DNA of 32,217 nt from JASJHI01 sp033791105 (GCA_033791105.1 JASJHI010000245.1:1-32217); one strand, 5' to 3'. Positions 14,827-23,150 are shown, counted from the first letter of the stretch. Notes: generated by a model not told the origin, from the letters alone. Translations and numbers: made by a program.

Positions 14827-15737
14827 GACTCGGACTGTTGACCGCACCGTTCGATGGCACCGAACTCGTGGACGTCGCCGACTGGGCGTCGTCGAATGGA
14901 TTCGACATGCTCGAGGTCGCGTGCTGGCCGAGCGGTCAGGGAGCGACCCGCCGCTACGGCGGTGTCTGTCACATCGATGTCGTGGCGATGACCGCGGATC
15001 GTGCCGACGAGATCGTCGGTGAGCTGTCGGCTCGAGGCATCACGATCTCGGGGCTGGGCTACTACCCGAACGCTCTCCAGCCGGACGATGAGGCGCGGAC
15101 AGCGATCGCCGCTCATCTGAAGGAGCTGATCTCCGCGGCAGCACTCATGCGTGTCCCCGTGGTCAATACGTTCATGGGCGCGGATCAGACGCTCACGCAG
15201 CAGGAGAACTGGATCCAGGCCAAGGGGTACTGGCCGGCGATCGTGTCGCACGCCGAGGGGCTCGGCGTCAAGATTGCGATCGAGAACTGTCCCATGATCT
15301 TCAGCGACGACGAGTGGCCGTCAGGGCAGAACCTGGCGTATTCCCCGGCGATCTGGCGGACCATCTTCGAGGAGTTCGGTGAGACGGTCGGGCTGAATCT
15401 CGACCCGTCGCACCTGGTGTGGCAGCACATCGACATGCCGCGCGCGATCGACGAGTTCGGTGAGCGGATCTACCACGCACATGCCAAAGACCTGATGATC
15501 GATCGCGACGGGTTGTACGAGCACGGCATCCTCTCGCTCGGGATGGGTTGGCAGGTGCCCAGGCTTCCCGGCCTCGGTGACGTCGACTGGCAGGCGTTCT
15601 TCTCGGCGCTCTACCGCACGGGCTACGACTACGTCTGTTGTGTCGAACACGAGGACCGGCAGTGGGAGGGCACAGACGAACTCATCAAGCGAGGGTTCCT
15701 CCTCGCACGCGACACGCTCGCGCCCTACATCCACTGA
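14823..15737 (+). CDS. sugar phosphate isomerase/epimerase family protein (TIM barrel)
   Basis: A 304-residue xylose-isomerase-like TIM barrel that would isomerise or epimerise the sugar handled by this locus. Barrel-strand motifs are visible in order: MRLGLLTAPF (strand 1), FDMLEVACWP (strand 2), ITISGLGYYPN (strand 3), VPVVNTFMGA (strand 4), VKIAIENCPM with the metal-ligand Glu (strand 5), VGLNLDPSHLVWQHID with Asp and His (strand 6), IYHAHAKD (strand 7) and YVCCVEHED with Glu (strand 8). The Glu, Asp, His and Glu set is the usual divalent-metal site. The HAKD and LDPSHLVWQ segments resemble enzymes acting on keto-sugars next to Gfo/Idh dehydrogenases. It is the last gene of the ABC operon. 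Confidence 0.9.
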   Translation: MRLGLLTAPFDGTELVDVADWASSNGFDMLEVACWPSGQGATRRYGGVCHIDVVAMTADRADEIVGELSARGITISGLGYYPNALQPDDEARTAIAAHLKELISAAALMRVPVVNTFMGADQTLTQQENWIQAKGYWPAIVSHAEGLGVKIAIENCPMIFSDDEWPSGQNLAYSPAIWRTIFEEFGETVGLNLDPSHLVWQHIDMPRAIDEFGERIYHAHAKDLMIDRDGLYEHGILSLGMGWQVPRLPGLGDVDWQAFFSALYRTGYDYVCCVEHEDRQWEGTDELIKRGFLLARDTLAPYIH

Positions 15738-15785
15738 CGGCGTCGCGTCGCTCGTCGGCGAGATGATGCGGTCGGCGCCGAGACG

Positions 15786-15791
15786 TAGGGT
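15786..15791 (+). promoter_or_regulatory. -10 box for a leaderless transcript of the dimethylformamidase-like gene
   Basis: TAGGGT ends 6 nt before ATG 15798. There is no ribosome binding site between them. Confidence 0.5.
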
Positions 15792-15797
15792 CCGACG

Positions 15798-17336
15798 ATG
15801 ACCTACGAGACGGTGACAGGATACTGCTGGCCACAATCGGTGGCCGCCGGAGAACGGGTGGCGCTGCATCTGTCGTCGGCCGGGGGGCGGCCGGTCTCGG
15901 TTGAAGTTGCTCGGATCGGAGGGACGCGCCTCGTCGTGCACGAGGAGGACGGGATCCGCGCCGATGATCATCCGACGCCGACCGACGCACCGGAACAGGG
16001 CTGCGGCTGGCCCGTCGCAGCCGACATGTTGGTCGATTCAACGTGGCCGTCCGGCTACTACGAGGTGTTGCTGGCGGTCGATGTCGACGGCAAACGACGG
16101 GAGGGCCGTGCGTTCTTCGTCATCCGTCCCGATCCGGCTACGACAAAGGCCACGACGTTGTGGGCGCTCGGCACGAACACGTGGCACGCCTACAACGACT
16201 TCGGTGGCCGAAACCTGTACACGGGGGCGACGCAGTCCTCGATGTTGCGGCCGATGGCGCCCGGCTTTCTGTGGAAGCCGGACGGGGCCGGCCAGCGGGT
16301 CACCTCGCTGCACCCTCCCGATCATCAGTCGGCGAGCCATGTCGGATATCTGAGGATGAACCACTTGTCGCCGTGGGGTGGGTCCGCCGGCTGGCCGAAC
16401 TGGGAATTGCCGTTTGCGCAATGGATCGACCGGGAGGGATATGAGGTCGATGTCGTCACCAACGCCGATCTCGAGGAGCACCCCGAACTGCTCGGCCCGG
16501 ACTCGCCCTACCGGTTGTACCTGTCGATCGGCCACGACGAGTACTGGTCCGGCCCGATGCGCGACACGGTCGAAGGATTCATCGGCCGTGGGGGGAACGC
16601 CGTGTTCCTGTCCGGCAACACGGCGTTCTGGCAGGTGCGATTGGAGGATTCGACCGGCGCGGCTGATCGACCCGATCGACCGGCATCGACGATGGTCGGA
16701 TACAAGGGCCTCTTCAAGCAGGACCCGGTGTACGGCACCGGTCGTCAGCCGGCACTCACCACGATCTGGTCCGACCATCTCCTCGATCGTCCCGAGAACC
16801 ACATGACCGGCGTCAGCTTCACCTACGGCGGCTACCACCGGATCGGCAAGCGGGCGACCCGCGGCGCCGGGGGGTACACACTGCACCGGCCCGGTCACTG
16901 GATCTTCGACGGTACCGGACTCGACTACGGCGACGTCCTCGGCGCGGACGCGACGATCGTCGGCTACGAGTGCGACGGATGCGACTTCACGTACCGCGAC
17001 GGCCTCCCGAGGCCGACCGGCTCCGATGGCACCCCGGAGACGTTCGAGATCCTGGGTACCGCGCCCGCCGCGCACTTCACCCGGACGACCGCTTCACGGC
17101 CCCCAGCGCCGAACGAACCCTCCGAAGTCGAGTTCATTGCTTCTCGCGTATTCGATGATCGCGACCCGGCCTCGGTGGAGCGGATCGCGCACGGGCACGC
17201 CGTACTCGGATCGTATGTCTCGCCGGCAGGCGGGACGGTGATCACCTCGGGCTGCACCGACTGGATCTGGGGCCTCGCCGAGCGTGACCACCACGTGGAA
17301 CAGATCACCCGCAACATGCTCGACCGTCTGGGCTGA
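15798..17336 (+). CDS. N,N-dimethylformamidase large-subunit-like protein
   Basis: The 512-residue protein resembles the C-terminal region of the N,N-dimethylformamidase large subunit, an iron-dependent amidohydrolase. Residues about 1-105 form a beta-rich domain ending in WPSGYYEVLLAVD...FFVIRP. The main domain follows with LWALGTNTWHAYNDFGGRNLY, a class-I-amidotransferase-like core with VDVVTNADLEEHPELL, LYLSIGHDEYWSGPMRDTVEGF and GGNAVFLSGNTAFWQVRLE, and VGYECDGCDF. The conserved Tyr/Glu of GHDEYWS is a candidate metal-site region, because the known enzyme binds Fe through Tyr, Tyr and Glu. The known large subunit is about 760 residues and works with a small subunit, which I do not see in the neighbouring genes. 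Substrate is therefore open; an amide or peptide bond is only a guess. Confidence 0.8.
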   Translation: MTYETVTGYCWPQSVAAGERVALHLSSAGGRPVSVEVARIGGTRLVVHEEDGIRADDHPTPTDAPEQGCGWPVAADMLVDSTWPSGYYEVLLAVDVDGKRREGRAFFVIRPDPATTKATTLWALGTNTWHAYNDFGGRNLYTGATQSSMLRPMAPGFLWKPDGAGQRVTSLHPPDHQSASHVGYLRMNHLSPWGGSAGWPNWELPFAQWIDREGYEVDVVTNADLEEHPELLGPDSPYRLYLSIGHDEYWSGPMRDTVEGFIGRGGNAVFLSGNTAFWQVRLEDSTGAADRPDRPASTMVGYKGLFKQDPVYGTGRQPALTTIWSDHLLDRPENHMTGVSFTYGGYHRIGKRATRGAGGYTLHRPGHWIFDGTGLDYGDVLGADATIVGYECDGCDFTYRDGLPRPTGSDGTPETFEILGTAPAAHFTRTTASRPPAPNEPSEVEFIASRVFDDRDPASVERIAHGHAVLGSYVSPAGGTVITSGCTDWIWGLAERDHHVEQITRNMLDRLG

Positions 17337-17398
17337 CGGAGGGCCGAACCACGATCCTGCTGTTCGCGATGCGGGCCTCCGCGAGGCTGACGGGAGTC

Positions 17399-17412
17399 GT
17401 CCGCGGGCGGAC
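17399..17412. repeat. short perfect palindrome upstream of the carotenoid oxygenase
   Basis: GTCCGCGGGCGGAC is a perfect inverted repeat 21 nt before the ATG and directly upstream of the -10 box, where a -35 element would be. It could be an operator or just GC-rich coincidence. Confidence 0.35.
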
Positions 17413-17420
17413 GTCGGACA

Positions 17421-17426
17421 TACCGT
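17421..17426 (+). promoter_or_regulatory. -10 box for a leaderless transcript of the carotenoid oxygenase gene
   Basis: TACCGT ends 6 nt before ATG 17433. The box lies in the loop of a small GACA/TGTC inverted repeat. Confidence 0.45.
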
Positions 17427-17432
17427 GTCGGG

Positions 17433-18773
17433 ATGACCGAAACGGCGCCCGCCCCATCGCACCTCGACGGCAACTATGCGCCGATCGACGCCGAAATCAC
17501 CGCGACCGATCTCGTCGTCACCGGGGCGATCCCGACGGAGCTCAACGGGCGCCTGCTGCGGATCGGGCCCAATCCCTACGACGGAGCGTCGGGCCACTGG
17601 TTCTCGGGCACCGGGATGACCCACGGCGTGCGCCTGGAGGCAGGGCGCGCGGCCTGGTATCGCAATCGCTACGTCCGAGGTGATCGGGTCGCCGAGGCCA
17701 AAGGATGGCCCGCGGTCGATGGTCCGCGTCACGGAATGGGCGACGGCAATGCCAACACCAACGTCATCCACCAGGGAGGGACCACCTATGCGGTCGTGGA
17801 GGCTGGTTCGTATCCGGTGGCGCTCACCGACGAGCTCGACACGATCGCGCGGGACAACTTCGGTGGCACACTCGACGGCTCGTACACCGCGCATCCGAAA
17901 CTCGACCCGGTTTCCGGCGAGCTCCACGCCATCACGTACTACTGGGAGTGGGATCACGTGCGGTACGTCGTCGTCGACAGGTCTGGCCGCGTGCGACGAG
18001 AGGTCAGGGTGCCGGTACCCGGGCGGCCGATGATCCACGACTGCTCGATCACCGAGAGCTCGGTGCTGATCTACGACCTGCCGGTCCACTTCGACCTCCA
18101 GGCCGCGTCAGAGGGCACCGCGATGCCGTACCAGTGGACGCTCGATCATGGGGCTCGGGTCGGCGTACTGCCGCGCGAGGGCGACCCGGATGCAGTCGTG
18201 TGGTGCGATGTCGATCCGTGCTTCGTGTTCCACCCGCTGAACGCGTATGACCTGCCCGACGGACGCATCGTTGCCGACGTCGTCCGTCACCCGCAGATGT
18301 TCGCCCAGCGCAGCGGTATGCCGGGTGGTGGTCCGCCGATCCTCGTGCGGTGGACGATCGACCCCACGACTCGAACGGTCTCCGAGGACATCGTGTCCGA
18401 TCGCAACCAGGAGTTCCCGCGCGTCGATGAGCGAGTGATCGGGCGTGAGCACCGGTACGGGTACGGCGTGTATTCCGGTGACGGATCGTTGTACGCCGGA
18501 GCGGTGAAGAATGACCTGCTGACCGGCGAGGCGGAGTATCGAGACCACGGCCCGGGACGATTCTGTCAGGAGGCAGTGTTCGTGCCTCGTTCGGCAACCG
18601 CCGGCGAGGACGACGGCTGGCTGCTGGCCTACGTCCACGACGAGAACACGCAGCGCGCGGACGTCGAGATCTGGGAATCCCGCGACTTCACCGGCGACCC
18701 GGTCGCGCTCGTGCACTTGCCCCAGCGTGTGCCCTACGGCTTTCACGGCAACTGGGTCCCCGATCCGGCCTGA
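17433..18773 (+). CDS. carotenoid cleavage oxygenase family protein
   Basis: An Fe(II)-dependent, O2-using enzyme of 446 residues that cleaves a conjugated double bond in a carotenoid, apocarotenoid or stilbene-like compound. The four iron-binding histidines of the seven-bladed propeller are visible in order: YTAHPKLDP, MIHDCSITE, FVFHPLNAYD and the C-terminal YGFHGNWV. Also present are the N-terminal IGPNPYDGASGHWFSGTGMTHGV and NTNVIHQGGTTYAVVEAGSYP segments typical of the family. Length is normal, with no signal peptide. Substrate and cleavage position cannot be assigned, and no carotenoid biosynthesis gene lies in the window. It has its own likely leaderless promoter, 96 bp after the dimethylformamidase-like gene. 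Confidence 0.9.
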   Translation: MTETAPAPSHLDGNYAPIDAEITATDLVVTGAIPTELNGRLLRIGPNPYDGASGHWFSGTGMTHGVRLEAGRAAWYRNRYVRGDRVAEAKGWPAVDGPRHGMGDGNANTNVIHQGGTTYAVVEAGSYPVALTDELDTIARDNFGGTLDGSYTAHPKLDPVSGELHAITYYWEWDHVRYVVVDRSGRVRREVRVPVPGRPMIHDCSITESSVLIYDLPVHFDLQAASEGTAMPYQWTLDHGARVGVLPREGDPDAVVWCDVDPCFVFHPLNAYDLPDGRIVADVVRHPQMFAQRSGMPGGGPPILVRWTIDPTTRTVSEDIVSDRNQEFPRVDERVIGREHRYGYGVYSGDGSLYAGAVKNDLLTGEAEYRDHGPGRFCQEAVFVPRSATAGEDDGWLLAYVHDENTQRADVEIWESRDFTGDPVALVHLPQRVPYGFHGNWVPDPA

Positions 18774-18813
18774 CCAAGGGTGGCAATCGTGCGCGCCCGC
18801 GGCACTCGCCGGC

Positions 18814-18840
18814 ACCGATTCGGGGTGACCGATTCGGGTG
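18814..18840 (+). repeat. tandem direct repeat upstream of tRNA-Cys
   Basis: ACCGATTCGGGGTG (18814-18827) is followed at once by ACCGATTCGGGTG (18828-18840), differing by one G. The second copy ends 9 nt before the presumed -10 box of the tRNA gene. Confidence 0.7.
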
Positions 18841-18849
18841 GCCGTGCAG

Positions 18850-18855
18850 TATGGT
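18850..18855 (+). promoter_or_regulatory. possible -10 box of tRNA-Cys
   Basis: TATGGT ends 10 nt before the tRNA 5' end. TGACCG (18826-18831), 18 nt upstream, may serve as -35. Confidence 0.4.
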
Positions 18856-18865
18856 TCACTCCTCT

Positions 18866-18940
18866 GGCGACGTGGCCGAGTGGCTGAGGCAACGGCCTGC
18901 AAAGCCGTCTACGCGGGTTCGATTCCCGCCGTCGCCTCCA
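18866..18940 (+). tRNA. tRNA-Cys (anticodon GCA) with encoded CCA
   Basis: The acceptor arm GGCGACG (18866-18872) pairs with CGTCGCC (18930-18936), with discriminator T at 18937 and genomic CCA at 18938-18940. The anticodon stem ACGGC/GCCGT encloses loop CTGCAAA, giving GCA for UGC and UGU. The T-arm is CGCGGGTTCGATTCCCGCC. The gene is intact. Confidence 0.96.
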
Positions 18941-18983
18941 ACCCCTGAGCAGGTTCATTCCTGCTCAGGGGTTCTCTTCGTTT
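18940..18983 (+). terminator. Rho-independent-type terminator after tRNA-Cys
   Basis: AACCCCTGAGCAGG (18940-18953) and CCTGCTCAGGGGTT (18960-18973) form a perfect 14-bp stem with a TTCATT loop, followed by a T-rich tail CTCTTCGTTT. The stem begins at the last base of the encoded CCA, so it ends the tRNA transcript directly. Confidence 0.88.
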
Positions 18984-19035
18984 CAGCCCAACGTCGGCGC
19001 AGCGCCGTGCCAGGGCACGCGCCGGTGTGGCCGGC

Positions 19036-20646
19036 TCAGATGTCCCAGCGGTCGACGTGCCACGGTGTCTGCGAGCCGGTGGGCAGGAAGCTGCCGTCGT
19101 CGATACCGACCTCGTCGTCAAGCATCTGATTGAGCAGGCTGTTCATCTGTTCGATCAGGTCTTCGGACCGGGAAGTGTCCAGTGCCAGATTCGTCGTCTC
19201 GCCGGGGTCGGCCTCGAGGTCGAAGAGTTCGAGGTCGTTACGCGCGGTGAGGTCTTCGAGCGAGTCGGGCCGGTGATGTTCGATCGGCGCGAAGTATCGG
19301 CTGAACCGGTGGCGGCCGTCGAAGACGCTGCGGATCGCGCCCCGCTTGGAGAAGTCAGGACGGGGCGCGGGACCGGAGTGGGCGCCAGGGGCTGACTGCT
19401 CCGCCAAAGCGCCGACGAAGTCGCCGTCGAGGGTCAAGAACATGTTGAACGAGTACAGGGCACCGTCTCTGATCTGGTTGACGCCAATGGTGCCTCCGGT
19501 GGACAGCGGGGACAGAATGTCGTGTCCGGGGAGGTCCTCCGTGCTCGCCGAGCTCGAGCCGGTGGCGCCGACGATCGTCGGGACGAGGTCGAGGTGCGCC
19601 GTCAACGCGTTACATGTGCCCCCGCCCTGCAGATCCGGATGCTTGATGATGAGCGGTACGTGATTCTGCTCGCGATAGGCGGTGGCGCCCTTGCCTGACA
19701 TCCCGTGAGCGCCGCCCAGCTCGCCATGATCGGAGGTGCAGATCACCACCGCATCGTCGAGGAAGCCTTGCACGTCGAGTTCGTCGAGCACGGCCGCGAT
19801 CTGACGGTCGCTGTCTCTGATGCAGTTGAGGTAATAGTCCTGGAGTCGCTGCCAGCGATCGTCCTCATCGGGGATCAGTCCCACCATGTGCCGACGACCT
19901 TCCTGATACTCGTGGTGCGCCGCCAGCCGTCGGTCCCACGATTCCTGTCGCGTCGCTGGGAGCGGCAGGTCCCACGAGGCGGAGTAGAGCGGCGAGCGTG
20001 GTGCGGTGGCCAGCGGCATCATCAGCGGGTTCGCCTTCTGAACCGCCTCGCCTGGAAGGTCGGTGTCGAAGAACATCACGTCGTGGGGATTGACCAAGTT
20101 GACCGCCAGGAACCACGGAGTTTCCTCGGCGGCCAGGTCCTGGGCCCGCAGCCGGAGCCAGCGCCGTGTCACCGCGCCGATCACCTCGTCGGAGCGATAG
20201 CCGCCGAGAGTCATGCCGATCACGTCGCCCGGGCCCACGAAGTCGGAGAATCCATAGCCGTCGATCACGCCCCCGAAATCGGGATTCGGGCCGGCGTAGA
20301 CGTCGGTCGTGTCCAACTCGGCCGAGAGATGCCACTTGCCCAAGTAGGCGCTGAAATAGCCGAGATCACGCATGCGGTGTCCGACCGTCGGCATGTCGGT
20401 CGGAAGATCCGACGCCCAGGGGAAGTTCCCGTTGTCGAACACGCCAGTTCGCTGGATGTGTTGCCCGGTGTAGATCGTCGAACGCGAAGGCGTGCACACA
20501 CACGACGTGATCTGATGGTTCGTGAACGTGATCCCCGAGTCCTGCAGACGGCGCCGCCCAGGAAGATCGAAGCCCGCCGGCCACTCGGGGAAGTACCGCT
20601 CCTGATCGGTCAGAATGAACACCACGTTCGGGGCTGCGCTTGTCAT
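19036..20646 (-). CDS. type I sulfatase (formylglycine-dependent)
   Basis: Hydrolyses a sulfate ester. The 536-residue protein has the N-terminal metal site NVVFILTDQ (the Asp of LTD), the formylglycine motif CTPSRSTIYTGQ at about residue 48, where the Cys would be oxidised to formylglycine, then GYFSAYLGKWHL (second signature, Lys and His), DAVVICTSDHGELGGAHGM (Asp-His of the metal site) and the C-terminal ELFDLEADPGETTNLA typical of the family. No signal peptide is visible, so the enzyme is probably cytoplasmic. The ATG at 20646 is 2 nt beyond the stop of the glutamine synthetase remnant and sits at the start of the conserved fold; upstream codons in frame overlap that remnant. No formylglycine-generating enzyme gene is in the window. 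Confidence 0.9.
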   Translation of the reverse strand: MTSAAPNVVFILTDQERYFPEWPAGFDLPGRRRLQDSGITFTNHQITSCVCTPSRSTIYTGQHIQRTGVFDNGNFPWASDLPTDMPTVGHRMRDLGYFSAYLGKWHLSAELDTTDVYAGPNPDFGGVIDGYGFSDFVGPGDVIGMTLGGYRSDEVIGAVTRRWLRLRAQDLAAEETPWFLAVNLVNPHDVMFFDTDLPGEAVQKANPLMMPLATAPRSPLYSASWDLPLPATRQESWDRRLAAHHEYQEGRRHMVGLIPDEDDRWQRLQDYYLNCIRDSDRQIAAVLDELDVQGFLDDAVVICTSDHGELGGAHGMSGKGATAYREQNHVPLIIKHPDLQGGGTCNALTAHLDLVPTIVGATGSSSASTEDLPGHDILSPLSTGGTIGVNQIRDGALYSFNMFLTLDGDFVGALAEQSAPGAHSGPAPRPDFSKRGAIRSVFDGRHRFSRYFAPIEHHRPDSLEDLTARNDLELFDLEADPGETTNLALDTSRSEDLIEQMNSLLNQMLDDEVGIDDGSFLPTGSQTPWHVDRWDI

Positions 20647-20648
20647 GC

Positions 20649-21521
20649 TCAGAGTCTTGCAGGGCACAGCTCGTTCGCCGACGGGCTCGGCGGCCGGAGG
20701 CCGGCAGCCAGCAGCGAGCCGACGACGAGGTACGGGCTCGCGGTTGCGTCGACGACCTTGAGTTCTGCATTCGAACCCTCGACGAGCCGGAGCGCAGCCT
20801 CCCGGTTCTCGATGCCCCAGCACTTGTACGGACCTGCCCACCGCTGCGGCTGGAGCCGGACGTAGCTGGCGACGCTGGGCGCTGTCACGGCGAGCAACGC
20901 AGGCAGCGAGTCGTGCACGCCGGCGAGGAACGACTCGAATCGGCCGGTCATGCCGTTCGGCCCGCTCCCACCGGCGGCCTCGTTGCGCTCGCCGTTCCAC
21001 AGGCTGAAATGCAAATGCATGCCGTTGCCGACGCCGCCGGCGACGACGGCCGGGGAGAAGCTCGTCCGCAATCCCTCGTTCTCGCCGACCGCCCGGATCG
21101 TCTGCCGGACGAGCACGTTGCGGCCGGCCGCGCGCAACGGGTCCGACGGTCCGACGGACACCTCGAACTGACCGGGCGCATACTCCGGGTGGAGCTGGTC
21201 GACCGGAACGCCTCGTGCCTCCAGCGCCCGAACCAACTCAACGCAGTAGTCCGACAGCTCGACGATCCGCGTCGATCCATACGCCGGTCCGGTGGTGGCG
21301 GGCTCGAAGCTGTCGTCATCGGCGACGCTCAGCATCCATTCGATCTCGAACGACATCTTGGCCGTGAGATCGTGCTGTGCAAGTCGATCGACCGTCTTCT
21401 CGACGAACCCACGCTGGCACTGCGGGTGCCGCCCACCGTCCAGTCGCCACCGATCGACCGGCGCCCACGCCCAACCGGGCTGCGCCGAGAGCGGCACCGT
21501 CTCGTCCACGTCGGGCACCAA
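20649..21521 (-). pseudogene. glutamine synthetase family remnant truncated at both ends
   Basis: The catalytic barrel of a GS-like ligase is clear: MSFEIEWML (first metal-binding Glu), PGQFEVSVG, GGVGNGMHLHFSLW (metal His), KCWGIENREAALRLV (the NRxxxxR substrate segment) and LKVVDATASPYLVVGSLLAAGL. The frame remains open to 21611 and reads GPVGDLRLVPD, which is normally preceded by about 70 residues of N-terminal beta-grasp domain; none is found in any minus frame up to phoH. After LLAAGL the usual 60-70 C-terminal residues are missing and the frame ends in RPPSPSANELCPARL. The coordinates given start at TTG 21521, and no good start or ribosome binding site exists. About 290-320 of some 440 residues remain. 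A functional gamma-glutamyl ligase is unlikely. Confidence 0.75.
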
Positions 21522-21612
21522 CCGCAGGTCACCGACTGGGCCGCCGGCGCTCGGACTCGCGGTGATCGAGTGTCGTTTCCGAACTCCGTGGGCGCTGCGG
21601 TCGGCAGCGGGC

Positions 21613-21618
21613 TACCGT
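21613..21618 (+). promoter_or_regulatory. possible -10 box of phoH
   Basis: TACCGT fits the local TANNNT pattern and would give a leader of about 40 nt before ATG 21668. It lies at the outer edge of the glutamine synthetase remnant on the other strand. Confidence 0.3.
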
Positions 21619-21667
21619 TTGGTCGAGCCATGAACGCGAACGATCACCACGGGTGTGCCCAGTCGGC

Positions 21668-22660
21668 ATGACATCCGCCGCCACCAGCACCACTGTCGTC
21701 GTTCCCGGTACCGACCTCATGACCTCGCTCGTCGGGCCGCGAGATCAGTTCCTGCGGCGTATCGAGCAGCGGTTCCCGGCGGTCCTGATCAGCGTGCGCG
21801 GCAACGAGGTGCGAATCGTCGGCGAGGACACCGCGATGGTCGACGACGCCGTCCGACTGTTCGAGGAACTCGTCACCCTGCTGCAGAGCGGGCAGCAACT
21901 CGACGACACCACTCTCGATCGGATCGTCGACATGGTTCGAGCGGACGAACGTCCGAGCGAGATCCTCACCCACGAGGTGCTGCGCGGTCACAAGGGCCGC
22001 CAGGTCAAACCGAAGACGGCCGGCCAGAAGCGATACGTCGACGCGATGTCGAAGAACGTCATCACCTTCGGGATCGGCCCGGCGGGAACGGGCAAGTCGT
22101 GGCTCGCGGTGGCGATGGCGGTCCGTGCACTCCAGGCGAAACAGGTACAGCGCATCATCCTCACCCGCCCGGCTGTCGAGGCGGGGGAGCGGCTCGGGTT
22201 CCTTCCCGGCGACTTGATGGCCAAGGTCGACCCCTATCTCCGGCCGCTGTACGACGCGCTCTACGACATGCTCGACCCCGAGGGCGTCCAGCGCCTTCTC
22301 GAAAAACAGATCGTCGAGGTCGCCCCCCTCGCATTCATGCGCGGTCGCACACTGAACAACAGCTTCATCATCCTCGACGAGGCGCAGAACACCACGCCCG
22401 AACAGATGAAGATGTTCCTGACGCGCATCGGCTTCGGTTCGCGCGTCGTGGTCACCGGCGATGTCACCCAGGTCGACGTTCCGCACGGCAAGAGCGGACT
22501 CGGTGGGCTCGAGAACACTCTGCGCGACATCGATGGGCTCGGTTTCGTCCGGCTGACCCGGGCCGACGTGGTGCGCCACAAAATCGTCGCCGACATCGTT
22601 GCCGCTTACGAGCGAAGTGACGACCGCGCCGGCGAGCGCAGCGCACGCGCCGGATCGTGA
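21668..22660 (+). CDS. phoH: PhoH family ATPase
   Basis: A 330-residue cytoplasmic P-loop ATPase, the PhoH-like (PhoL type) protein commonly encoded next to ybeY and linked to RNA metabolism. Residues about 1-100 carry a KH-like nucleic-acid-binding region (FPAVLISVRGNEVRIVGED). The ATPase domain has IGPAGTGKSWLAVAMA (Walker A), ILTRPAVEAGERLGFLPGDL, SFIILDEAQNTTPEQMKMFLTRIG (Walker B) and VVVTGDVTQVD. Start ATG 21668 gives the N-terminus MTSAATSTTVVVPG; an in-frame GTG at 21653 is an alternative. Its stop overlaps the GTG of ybeY, so the two are coupled. Confidence 0.93.
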   Translation: MTSAATSTTVVVPGTDLMTSLVGPRDQFLRRIEQRFPAVLISVRGNEVRIVGEDTAMVDDAVRLFEELVTLLQSGQQLDDTTLDRIVDMVRADERPSEILTHEVLRGHKGRQVKPKTAGQKRYVDAMSKNVITFGIGPAGTGKSWLAVAMAVRALQAKQVQRIILTRPAVEAGERLGFLPGDLMAKVDPYLRPLYDALYDMLDPEGVQRLLEKQIVEVAPLAFMRGRTLNNSFIILDEAQNTTPEQMKMFLTRIGFGSRVVVTGDVTQVDVPHGKSGLGGLENTLRDIDGLGFVRLTRADVVRHKIVADIVAAYERSDDRAGERSARAGS

Positions 22661-23142
22661 CCGTCGTCTGCTCCGACGAGCGGCCTGACGACGAACGAAC
22701 GGGTCTGACGATCGACCTCGACCGATGGCGCACGCTCGCGTCGGCTGCGATGGACGTCGAGGGAGTGACCGGTGAGCTGACACTCACGTTCGTCGGGCGC
22801 GAGGAGATCACGACATTGAATGCAGAGCACATGGGCAAAGCCGACCCGACCGACGTGTTGTCGTTTCCGCTCGACGACGAGCCGACGCCGGGGGTGCCGA
22901 CCCTGCTGGGCGACATCGTCGTGTCTCCGGCGATCGCCCTGCAACAGTTCGTCGATCACGCAGGCACACTCGACGACGAGCTCGCGCTCCTCGTCATCCA
23001 CGGGGTACTTCACGTACTCGGTCACGACCACGCAGACCCCGCCGAGGGCGCCGTCATGCGCGACCGCGAGGCAGCGCTGCTCCGCCAGCTGCACTGGCGC
23101 GGTGACCCGCCGGAGGCGTTCCGCCACGACCACACCCGGTAG
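22657..23142 (+). CDS. ybeY: endoribonuclease YbeY (rRNA maturation)
   Basis: A single-strand endoribonuclease that matures 16S rRNA 3' ends and takes part in ribosome quality control. The 161-residue protein has LTLTFVGREEITTLNAEHMG, the conserved KADPTDVLSFPLDD stretch, LGDIVVSP and the zinc motif HGVLHVLGHDHADP (H-x3-H-x5-H). Start GTG 22657 lies in a GTGA overlap with phoH. In many bacteria a CorC-type protein and the GTPase Era follow; here an SDR gene with its own promoter follows after 21 bp. Confidence 0.95.
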   Translation: MTVVCSDERPDDERTGLTIDLDRWRTLASAAMDVEGVTGELTLTFVGREEITTLNAEHMGKADPTDVLSFPLDDEPTPGVPTLLGDIVVSPAIALQQFVDHAGTLDDELALLVIHGVLHVLGHDHADPAEGAVMRDREAALLRQLHWRGDPPEAFRHDHTR

Positions 23143-23150
23143 CCGCCGCA

